This document shows positions 1-5,218 of a stretch of DNA of 5,218 bases, in pieces. Origin of the DNA: a bacterium (lineage in GTDB: Bacteria; UBP18; UBA7526). Where the stretch lies: the NCBI GenBank assembly GCA_018903055.1, contig JAHIPW010000126.1, positions 1 through 5,218 of the forward strand, written 5' to 3'. The translations under genes and the position numbers were made by a program. Every line of letters begins with the position of its first letter. Positions within the stretch are counted from its first letter, which is position 1. Below the pieces are notes generated by a model. That model saw nothing but the letters and a program-made list of their open reading frames with translations, was not told where the DNA came from and did no database searches.

Positions 1-2
1 TA

Positions 3-707
3 GGTATTGAAGATCCGGATAGTCTATTTAAGAGGAAAGAAGCAAGACTCTTAGATGATAGCGAACGTTCAAATATCTTCTCCTTCAGGGTAAACGAAGG
101 AAGGGTTGTTCTAAAAGAGTATAAGCCCCGGGGAATAGGGAAGACCTGGATTGACATCTATCGACCTTCCAAGGCAATGAGGGAGTTTGTGCTTGGCAAT
201 AGACTTTCGGAGATGGGAATTCCGGTAGCCGAACCCTTGGCGGTTGGAGAGAAGAGAAACTTTCGCTTATTGAAGAAATGCTTTCTAATTACCGAAGAAC
301 TTTCTTTAGGCACCAACTTGAGCCTTCATGTAAATAGCTTTCATACTCTTTTAAATAAGGAAAAGATTAGAGAAAAGAGAGAGTTTATTTCTAAGTTAGC
401 AAAAAGCATCAGAGACATTCATAATAGGGGCTTCACCCATGGAGACCTAAATACCAGCCACATTATGGTAAGAGGAAATAGGTTTTACTATCTCGACTTT
501 GAGAATGCTAGACTTAAAAAGCGGACCTCGGACTTCAGGTGGATAAAGGACTTGAGCCGACTTAATGAATCCATGCCTTCTTATATCACAAGGACAGATA
601 AATTAAGGTTCTATAAGGAGTATGCTAAAGGAAACAAAGCAAAAGAAAAGAAGATAAGAAGATACTTAAAAAGAATTGAGAGCAGAACGATAAAGAAGAA
701 AGGATGA
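3..707 (+). CDS. Lipopolysaccharide kinase, Kdo/WaaP (InaA-like) family, 5' partial
   Basis: This is a protein-kinase-like enzyme that most likely uses ATP to phosphorylate a lipopolysaccharide core or Kdo sugar at the cytoplasmic face. The frame is open from position 3, giving 234 residues with no in-frame start before the ATG at 177. That ATG cannot be the true start, because the ATP-binding lysine (VVLKEY, K38 of the visible part) and the segment leading into helix C (AMREF, E61) belong to the conserved fold and K38 lies before it. The catalytic loop is HGDLNTSHIM (146-155, catalytic D148), with His where most kinases have Asn, as in WaaP-type enzymes. The metal-binding DFG equivalent is LDFEN (D165). 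ITRTDKLRFYKEY (195-207) matches the C-terminal signature of the WaaP family. The tail is Lys/Arg-rich. Only a short N-terminus should be missing. It sits 3 bases before a nucleotide-sugar dehydrogenase gene. Family call is firm; the exact sugar is not known. Confidence 0.85.
   Translation, partial: GIEDPDSLFKRKEARLLDDSERSNIFSFRVNEGRVVLKEYKPRGIGKTWIDIYRPSKAMREFVLGNRLSEMGIPVAEPLAVGEKRNFRLLKKCFLITEELSLGTNLSLHVNSFHTLLNKEKIREKREFISKLAKSIRDIHNRGFTHGDLNTSHIMVRGNRFYYLDFENARLKKRTSDFRWIKDLSRLNESMPSYITRTDKLRFYKEYAKGNKAKEKKIRRYLKRIESRTIKKKG
701..704 (+). promoter_or_regulatory. Ribosome binding site of the dehydrogenase gene
   Basis: AGGA, in a purine-rich run, ends six bases before the ATG at 711. It overlaps the last codons of the kinase gene (stop TGA at 705-707), so the two genes are probably translationally coupled. 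Confidence 0.6.
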
Positions 708-710
708 ATT

Positions 711-1988
711 ATGAATTTAAAAGAAAAAATTATTAACAAGAAAGCAAAAATTGGGGTCATGGGTCTGGGATATGTCGGCCTCCCCTTGGCCTGCGAATTT
801 GCCCGGGCAGGATTTAGGGTAACCGGAATAGATATCAATAGAGAAAGAATAAAACGTATCAAAATGGGAAGGCACTATATTGAAGATGTAGGGAGGAAAG
901 GGGTAATTCAACTAATAAAGAAGGAATTTCTGAAACCGACTACTGATTTTAAGGCCCTTAAAGAACTCGATGCAATCATCATCTGTGTTCCTACCCCACT
1001 TAGAAAGACAAAGGATCCCGATATCTCATACGTTGTTTCTGCTACAAAGAAGATCGCCAAATACTTGAAGAATAATCAGCTGATTATCTTGGAGAGCACC
1101 ACTTACCCCGGAACTACACGGGAGGTCATACTTCCCATCCTGAAAGAAACCAGGAAGAGATTTTATCTTGCCTTCTCACCGGAAAGGATTGATCCAGGAA
1201 ATAAAGAATATACCTTAAGGAATACTCCCAAGATAGTCTCAGGGATTACTAAAGAATGCACCCGGATGGCCGAGGCCCTATATAAGGAGATCGTAGACGA
1301 GGTAATCTGCGTCTCCTCAACCGAAGCGGCCGAGATGGTTAAACTCTTAGAGAATACCTTTCGCAGTGTAAATATTGGCCTGGTGAATGAGATGGCTTTG
1401 ATGTGTCATCGGTTGGGCATAGATGTCTGGGAGGTGATCGAGGCCGCTAAGACAAAGCCCTTCGGCTTCATGCCCTTCTATCCCGGTCCGGGATTAGGAG
1501 GCCACTGCATCCCTGTTGACCCCCATTACCTTTCCTGGAAGTTAAAGACCCTGAATTTCTATGCTCGCTTCATCGAACTGGCGGGTGAGATAAATAGTAA
1601 AATGCCTGAGTTTCTGGTAGAGAGAATAGAAGACGCCCTAAATAAGAAAAAGAAAGCTCTTAAAGGTTCAAAGGTCTTAATCTTAGGAGTGGCCTACAAA
1701 AGAGATGTCTCAGATACTCGAGAATCACCCGCCCTGGATGTCATCAGGATACTTCAGAAGAAAGGGGCTAAAGTCAGTTATTACGATCCCCACGTTCCCA
1801 ATCTGAGGCTGGATGGAAAGGTGCTCAGATCCCAGAAAACGCTTTCATTAGAAAAACAGGACTGTGTGGTCATTGTTACCGATCATACTGCCTTTGATTA
1901 TCCTGCGATTGTGAAGAGGGCCAGGTTAATCATTGATAGCCGGAATGCAACAAAGGGAATAAAAAGCAGAAAGATTGTCAAACTCTGA
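711..1988 (+). CDS. wbpA: UDP-N-acetylglucosamine 6-dehydrogenase (WbpA-type nucleotide-sugar dehydrogenase)
   Basis: This cytoplasmic enzyme performs the NAD-dependent two-step oxidation of a UDP-sugar, probably UDP-GlcNAc to UDP-GlcNAc uronic acid, for surface polysaccharide. The 425 residues are full length for the family. The N-terminal Rossmann domain has G18-L-G20-Y-V-G23 and an acidic D41 after the second strand. CVPTP (92-96) and ESTTYPGTT (128-136) are conserved cofactor and substrate loops. SPERIDPGN (156-164) is typical of the GlcNAc-type branch. K211 and N215 in EMVKLLENTFRSVN are the central catalytic residues. The active-site Cys266 is in GPGLGGHCIPVDP (259-271), preceded by FGFMPFYPG, a hallmark of WbpA rather than Ugd or WecC. 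The C-terminal UDP-binding domain has GVAYKRDVSDTRESP (326-340) and DSRN (409-412). No key residue is missing. The TGA stop overlaps an ATG at 1988. Substrate could also be another UDP-HexNAc. Confidence 0.9.
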   Translation: MNLKEKIINKKAKIGVMGLGYVGLPLACEFARAGFRVTGIDINRERIKRIKMGRHYIEDVGRKGVIQLIKKEFLKPTTDFKALKELDAIIICVPTPLRKTKDPDISYVVSATKKIAKYLKNNQLIILESTTYPGTTREVILPILKETRKRFYLAFSPERIDPGNKEYTLRNTPKIVSGITKECTRMAEALYKEIVDEVICVSSTEAAEMVKLLENTFRSVNIGLVNEMALMCHRLGIDVWEVIEAAKTKPFGFMPFYPGPGLGGHCIPVDPHYLSWKLKTLNFYARFIELAGEINSKMPEFLVERIEDALNKKKKALKGSKVLILGVAYKRDVSDTRESPALDVIRILQKKGAKVSYYDPHVPNLRLDGKVLRSQKTLSLEKQDCVVIVTDHTAFDYPAIVKRARLIIDSRNATKGIKSRKIVKL

Positions 1989-2033
1989 TGTTTGATAGAA
2001 AGTCTTTTAACTATGGAATGGAACGGGCAGGAA

Positions 2034-2039
2034 AAGGAG
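2034..2039 (+). promoter_or_regulatory. Strong ribosome binding site deciding the AsmA start
   Basis: AAGGAG ends five bases before the ATG at 2045. The in-frame upstream ATG at 1988 overlaps the previous stop and has only a weak purine stretch before it. The 2045 start also gives a classic Arg/Lys-rich N-terminus directly followed by a membrane segment, so 2045 is preferred. Confidence 0.7.
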
Positions 2040-2044
2040 AAAAG

Positions 2045-4585
2045 ATGAGAAGAAAGAGATGGTTAAGAATCACTCTAAGTATCATATTAATTCTTGTTGT
2101 TGCTGTTGGGATAATTGTTACCTTAGTCCCCATCTCGCCAAGGATGCTTTCTAAGTTTGGGATTTCTTTGGATGAGGTCTTAGCCAAGGTAGAGATTAAA
2201 TTAGGCCGCAAGGTAAGCATAGAAGACTTCCGGCTATATCTCTTAAGGGGTGGGACGCTTGAGAACATCGAGATTGCCAACCATAAGGATTTCTCTAAAA
2301 CCCCCTTCTTCAAGACAGATAAGATGGTAGTTAAATATGCTCTCCTTCCTCTAATCCACAAGGAAATAGTCATCAAGAAGGTTGTTCTGGTCAAACCCCA
2401 AATCCTCATTGAGAGGGATAAAGAGGGCCAGTGGAGCTTCTCCGACCTTGTAACCACAGATACCTCAGTTCAGAGTTCGCCTCTCGTCCCGAGGGGACTC
2501 GAGGTCCCCGGGGGAGAGTTGGGAGTTCGGAGTAACAGTGATTTTGTAAGTAATGTCTCCGAACACCGAACTCACCTCGTGCCGAGCACTCGGTGCGAGG
2601 CAAGCCCGATTACATCGGGGCGTGCTCCGAACTATATATTTTCTCAAGCCTATGCTGCCGCAAAAGAGGAGAAGCCGAAGAAAATGGCAGTTACTGTTTC
2701 TAGTGTTGCCATTCAAAAGGGGAGGATCATCTTTAACGATGAAGTTATCCCTCAGATTATGAGCATAGAGGACATCGACATCTTAGTAAGTAATATCTCA
2801 CAAAAGGAGAAAGCGGACTTCGATATCAGTTTAAATATCCCGGAAGAGATGGCATCGCCCTTAAAGATAAAGGCCTCTCTCAACCCTTTTACCCTAAAGG
2901 AAACAAGAGACATAGATGCCAGAATAGATGTTGATGGCTTAGATTTGGTCTATTTCGCCCCTTACTATCAATCCTTCCTTCCTGGGAAACTCCAGAGCGC
3001 AAAACTAAATATTGGTCTAGATTTAGGATTAAAGGAAAAGATATCCGCTAAAGGAAAAATTGCCTTAAACAATCTTGTCTTTATTCCCACCAAAGGAATA
3101 CCTCTCCCTATAAAATTTGAGAGTCTGGCTGTCGATCATGATCTGGGGATCGATTTAGAGAAAAGTAATATTGACATAGAGAAGTTAAACTTAAATTTAG
3201 AGGGTATCTCTTTTAATGCTAAAGGCGAGATAAAGGACTTCAAAAAGGAAAGGATATTGAGTCTTTCCCTTTGTAGTGACCAGATTTCACTGGAGAAGGC
3301 AAAGGGCCTTGCCTCTTCTTTTGTTAGGGCACCCATTCTAAAGGAGATCAAGGCCGAAGGGACCATTGATCTAAAAGTCAATCTAAAAGGGAAATTAAAG
3401 GAACTTGAGATAGACGGGGTGCTCAACCTGAACGATGATACCATTAAGTATGCTAAACTTACCCAGCCTTTGAGCAATATAAAGTCGAGCATAAAATTCG
3501 ATAAGAAAGATATTGCTATCCCAAGACTCTCCGCCAATCTGGGAAGTTCTACCCTGGTCTTGAAAGGCAGAATTATTAACTTTAGGAAGCCAGAATTAAA
3601 TCTTCTCTTGACCTCTGATAAATTGGTTCTAAATGAACTGGCCAATATCGCTGCTAAGCCCGGAGCGAAGAAAGGGCCGGCCATAGAGGGCATCGCCTCG
3701 CTAAATACTAAGATAACTGGCCCCACAAAGAAGATAAACCTCGCCGGAGACATTGGTATTCCCAAGCTCAAAGTTGATAAACTGGAGCTGTCGAATACTG
3801 ACTTAAACTATAGTTTCCAGTTAGCAGAGAGACTCCTTAATATCAAATCCCTTAAGACCAATCTCTATCAAGGGAGCCTCAATACCTCTGGCAGCTTGAA
3901 TCTATCCGACCCTAAGAAATTAGGGTATGCCCTAAAGACCGATGCTCAGGGAATTGACCTAAATGAGCTCTTGGCCGCCAATACCAACCTGAAGGATAAA
4001 TTCTACGGCACCCTGGGGTTGGATTTGGAGATTAAGGGTAAAGGAACGGATAAAGAAGCATTAGAAAAGACCTGGGGAAAGGGCTATCTGAATCTCGCTG
4101 ATGGGAAGATTACCGGCATCCCCGTCCAGAAGGAACTCATCAAATTCTTACTGAGTATCCTCCAGATACCAGAGATAAAAGAGATCCACTACGATAGCCT
4201 CTCTGGCCACTTCAATCTGGCAGGAGGAGAAGTAAAGACAGATGACTTCTTATTGGATGGTAAGGAGATGAAGGTCTTAGCCTCGGGAAGCTACTTTCTC
4301 GATGGAGGATTGGATTTCGATGTTATGGTCAAGCCCACTCCCTTCTTGATCGGCGCCTCTTCCATCCCTCCCCATCTGAAGGACGAGAGAGGGAATGCAG
4401 TGATTCCTTTCAGGTTAACGGGCACCACCCAGAAACCCAAACTCACGCCCAAATGGGAGAAGATGATTGAAAAGGCAATCAAGACCGAGGCAGAGAAGCA
4501 ATTAGAAAAGGCAGTGGGGAAGGAGGGAACAGAGGCAATCAAGGAGGTAATCAAAGGCGTCGAAGATCTCTTCAAAAAGAAGTAA
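2045..4585 (+). CDS. AsmA family envelope protein (AsmA-like C-terminal region), with in-frame insertion
   Basis: This is a large inner-membrane-anchored periplasmic protein of the AsmA type; such proteins are regarded as bridge-like carriers of phospholipid to the outer membrane. From the 2045 start it has 846 residues; the frame also allows ATG 1988 (865). Residues 1-8 are basic (MRRKRWLR), then a single membrane segment at about 9-28, so the N-terminus should be cytoplasmic. Residues about 50-135 form the conserved N-terminal block (LGRKVSIED, LLRGG, VVKYALLPL, VIKKVVLVKPQILIER). Residues 141-196 are a foreign-looking insertion (see repeat 2465-2632). From 214 on the protein is beta-rich, with repeating units near 313, 435, 546 and 649. 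Residues about 649-800 match the AsmA C-terminal region (GYLNLADGK at 680-688, FRLTGTTQKPKLTP near the end). The last 44 residues are a charged Lys/Glu helix. It lies in an operon with the dehydrogenase and kinase. The exact cargo is unknown. Confidence 0.85.
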   Translation: MRRKRWLRITLSIILILVVAVGIIVTLVPISPRMLSKFGISLDEVLAKVEIKLGRKVSIEDFRLYLLRGGTLENIEIANHKDFSKTPFFKTDKMVVKYALLPLIHKEIVIKKVVLVKPQILIERDKEGQWSFSDLVTTDTSVQSSPLVPRGLEVPGGELGVRSNSDFVSNVSEHRTHLVPSTRCEASPITSGRAPNYIFSQAYAAAKEEKPKKMAVTVSSVAIQKGRIIFNDEVIPQIMSIEDIDILVSNISQKEKADFDISLNIPEEMASPLKIKASLNPFTLKETRDIDARIDVDGLDLVYFAPYYQSFLPGKLQSAKLNIGLDLGLKEKISAKGKIALNNLVFIPTKGIPLPIKFESLAVDHDLGIDLEKSNIDIEKLNLNLEGISFNAKGEIKDFKKERILSLSLCSDQISLEKAKGLASSFVRAPILKEIKAEGTIDLKVNLKGKLKELEIDGVLNLNDDTIKYAKLTQPLSNIKSSIKFDKKDIAIPRLSANLGSSTLVLKGRIINFRKPELNLLLTSDKLVLNELANIAAKPGAKKGPAIEGIASLNTKITGPTKKINLAGDIGIPKLKVDKLELSNTDLNYSFQLAERLLNIKSLKTNLYQGSLNTSGSLNLSDPKKLGYALKTDAQGIDLNELLAANTNLKDKFYGTLGLDLEIKGKGTDKEALEKTWGKGYLNLADGKITGIPVQKELIKFLLSILQIPEIKEIHYDSLSGHFNLAGGEVKTDDFLLDGKEMKVLASGSYFLDGGLDFDVMVKPTPFLIGASSIPPHLKDERGNAVIPFRLTGTTQKPKLTPKWEKMIEKAIKTEAEKQLEKAVGKEGTEAIKEVIKGVEDLFKKK
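2481..2518 (+). repeat. Hairpin 1 of the inserted element
   Basis: This is an imperfect inverted repeat. The inner arms GGGGAC (2493-2498) and GTCCCC (2504-2509) surround the loop TCGAG. Further out, CCC (2488-2490) pairs with GGG (2511-2513), and CTCTC (2481-2485) pairs with GAGAG (2514-2518), with small bulges between. Confidence 0.6.
2575..2600 (+). repeat. Hairpin 2 of the inserted element
   Basis: The arms 2575-2586 (CCTCGTGCCGAG) and 2589-2600 (CTCGGTGCGAGG) pair along 12 positions with two G-T wobbles in the middle and a CA between them. The two wobbles face each other like a decayed perfect palindrome. Confidence 0.7.
2604..2621 (+). repeat. Hairpin 3 of the inserted element
   Basis: The arms CCCGAT (2605-2610) and ATCGGG (2614-2619) pair perfectly around the loop TAC. 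One more G-C pair (2604 with 2621) closes over a bulged G. Confidence 0.65.
2981..3988 (+). repeat. Three diverged protein repeat units inside the AsmA gene
   Basis: Three units of about 122, 111 and 103 residues start at residues 313, 435 and 546 (bases 2981, 3347 and 3680). Each begins with a G-rich strand, such as AEGTIDLKVNLKG or IEGIASLNTKITG. Each ends with a shared pattern: LNLNLEG...KGEIKDF, LSANLGS...KGRIINF, LKTNLYQ...SGSLNLS, followed by a D-x-hydrophobic-x-L-x-E or NEL segment. A fourth, C-terminal unit begins near 649. Such repeated beta units fit the grooved lipid-carrier architecture proposed for AsmA proteins. The repeats are at protein level only; the DNA is well diverged. 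Confidence 0.5.
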
Positions 4586-4714
4586 CACGAATACACACGA
4601 ACTGTCAAGCAAAAATGTAATAAACAAATCACGAATTAACGCAAATAGACCTACATTACATAATTTATCCGTGGCAAATACGCACCTTCGGTAAGCAGTA
4701 AAAATAAATCCGTG
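4586..4714 (+). repeat. Degraded inverted-repeat debris between the two AsmA genes
   Basis: The spacer holds CACGAA-type words at 4586-4592, 4596-4602 and 4630-4636. They face ATCCGTG at 4667-4673 and 4708-4714, which are near inverse copies. ATGTAAT (4615-4621) and ATTACAT (4655-4661) form a separate exact 7-base inverted pair, and GCAAATA occurs at 4641-4647 and 4674-4680. This looks like the remains of an intergenic dispersed repeat. There is no GC hairpin followed by a T run, so no intrinsic terminator is called. Confidence 0.45.
4636..4664 (+). promoter_or_regulatory. Possible weak sigma-70-type promoter for the second AsmA gene
   Basis: TTAACG (4636-4641) resembles a -35 box at four of six positions. 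After 17 bases, CATAAT (4659-4664) resembles a -10 box at five of six. It lies about 67 bases before the ATG at 4732. The region is AT-rich, so such matches can occur by chance. Confidence 0.25.
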
Positions 4715-4717
4715 TTT

Positions 4718-4724
4718 AAGGAGG
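4718..4724 (+). promoter_or_regulatory. Ribosome binding site of the second AsmA gene
   Basis: AAGGAGG ends seven bases before the ATG at 4732. This is a near-consensus site and fixes the start of a gene that is otherwise cut by the window end. Confidence 0.8.
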
Positions 4725-4731
4725 GAAAAAA

Positions 4732-5218
4732 ATGAAGAAACCAATTAAAATTGTAGGCATTATTCTTGGGATGATTGTTGTCCTTGTCATCTCGCTCTGT
4801 ATCATTCCCATCACATCACCGAAACTGAAGGACCTGGCCTTAGCAAAGGCGAAGTCTGCCCTGGGCAGAGAAGTGACCATAGAACGGGTGAGGATTGTCC
4901 TTTTGCGAGGCATAAGGTTAGACAAGGTGACGGTGGCTAACAAGGAAGGTTTTGCCAAAGAGCCCCTCTTTGAAGGAAAGAGGGTTGTCGTCAAGTATGA
5001 ACTCCTCCCCCTGCTCCATAGGGAATTGGTCATCAAAAAGGTCGTTCTGCTTGAGCCAAAGATCCTTTTGGAGAGGAATCGTGATGGAGTCTGGAACTTC
5101 TCTGGTATAGGAAAAAAAGCAGAGGCCAAGCCAGAGACGAAGCCTGTTGCTGAAAAAGGAGAAGGGAAAGCAGAGGCGAAGAAGGGATTGACCCTGACCA
5201 TCTCCCGAGTGGCTATCA
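4732..5218 (+). CDS. AsmA family protein, second tandem copy, 3' partial
   Basis: The frame is open from ATG 4732 to the end of the window, giving 162 visible residues. It begins MKKPIK, followed by one membrane segment at about residues 7-27, so it should be an inner-membrane anchor with a periplasmic body. Residues about 42-124 align along their length with the preceding AsmA protein: LGREVTIE against LGRKVSIE, LLRGI against LLRGG, VVVKYELLPLLHRELVIKK against MVVKYALLPLIHKEIVIKK, and ERNRDGVWNFS against ERDKEGQWSFS. A Lys/Glu/Ala/Pro-rich linker (about 128-151) follows, with KAEAK occurring twice. Then LTLTISRVAI matches the MAVTVSSVAI region of the first copy. The pair therefore arose by duplication, and the role is probably similar envelope lipid transport. 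The linker lacks the insertion seen in the first copy. Total length is unknown; a size similar to the first copy would be expected. Confidence 0.85.
   Translation, partial: MKKPIKIVGIILGMIVVLVISLCIIPITSPKLKDLALAKAKSALGREVTIERVRIVLLRGIRLDKVTVANKEGFAKEPLFEGKRVVVKYELLPLLHRELVIKKVVLLEPKILLERNRDGVWNFSGIGKKAEAKPETKPVAEKGEGKAEAKKGLTLTISRVAI

Larger units (their letters stand above)
2465..2632 (+). repeat. GC-rich palindromic repeat element inserted in frame in the AsmA gene
   Basis: This segment is much richer in G and C than its flanks and holds three hairpins. It is bounded by GTTCAGAG (2468-2475) and its near inverse CTCCGAAC (2625-2632). The same 8-mer recurs inside as GTTCGGAG (2525-2532) and CTCCGAAC (2557-2564), and GAGTTCGG (2523-2530) has its inverse at 2566-2573. 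It adds 56 residues (141-196) rich in Ser, Pro, Arg and Gly to the linker after the N-terminal AsmA block. The paralogue starting at 4732 has only a Lys/Glu/Ala linker at this place. The length is a multiple of three and contains no stop in the gene's frame. Borders are approximate, since no target duplication is visible. It resembles the class of palindromic elements known to enter bacterial genes (the Rickettsia palindromic element is the known precedent), but membership in a named family is not shown. Confidence 0.65.

Noticed and set aside
177-707. ATG at 177 as the start of the kinase gene
   Set aside because: The same frame is open back to position 3 and encodes the ATP-binding lysine motif VVLKEY, so the gene begins before the window.
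611-911. Minus-strand open frames across the kinase/dehydrogenase junction
   Set aside because: They run opposite the kinase tail and the conserved NAD-binding motif, and look like low-complexity hydrophobic shadows.
1988-2044. ATG at 1988 as the start of the first AsmA gene
   Set aside because: It overlaps the preceding stop and adds 19 residues, but lacks a good ribosome binding site. AAGGAG before 2045 and the basic-then-hydrophobic N-terminus favour 2045. The longer form is not excluded.
2465-2632. CRISPR array or riboswitch in the GC-rich segment
   Set aside because: There are no evenly spaced direct repeats with unique spacers, and the segment is inside an intact reading frame with no regulatory position.
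3136-3771. Minus-strand open frame of 211 codons opposite the AsmA gene
   Set aside because: It lies wholly opposite a well-supported gene, shows no recognisable domain, and its Ser/Phe/Leu-rich composition is that expected from the complement of Lys/Glu/Leu-rich coding sequence.
4684-4692. ACC-TTC-GGT as a terminator hairpin
   Set aside because: The stem is only three pairs with no T run after it, and it sits just ahead of a gene start.
4716-5201. Minus-strand open frame of 161 codons at the right end
   Set aside because: It is the shadow of the second AsmA gene, which has a near-consensus ribosome binding site and clear homology to its neighbour.

Overview
The window carries four plus-strand genes from what looks like a Gram-negative envelope locus. 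The evidence is a sugar kinase of the lipopolysaccharide-kinase type, a UDP-N-acetylglucosamine dehydrogenase, and two tandem AsmA-like envelope proteins. Base composition is moderately AT-leaning, and arginine is mostly AGA/AGG. The style recalls uncultured Gram-negative candidate phyla such as Omnitrophota, but that placement is an impression and not shown by the sequence.

Layout. Positions 3-707 hold the 3' part of a Kdo/WaaP-type kinase gene whose start lies before the window. Three bases later (711-1988) is a complete WbpA-type nucleotide-sugar dehydrogenase. Next is a large AsmA-family gene (best start 2045, open from 1988, end 4585). The first three genes are separated by almost nothing and each has a usable ribosome binding site, so they read as one operon. 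After a 146-base spacer holding degraded inverted repeats and perhaps a weak promoter, a second AsmA-like gene starts at 4732 and runs off the window end.

How they may work together. The dehydrogenase makes a UDP-uronic acid for surface polysaccharide, the kinase probably phosphorylates a lipopolysaccharide core sugar, and AsmA-type proteins are thought to carry lipid between the inner and outer membranes. The locus therefore looks devoted to building the outer membrane and its glycans.

The most unusual item is a GC-rich, hairpin-rich segment of about 168 bases (2465-2632) sitting in frame inside the first AsmA gene, in the linker after its N-terminal domain. The paralogue downstream lacks it. 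It looks like a mobile or palindromic repeat that entered a coding region without breaking it. I saw no tRNA, rRNA, CRISPR array, transposase or strong terminator.
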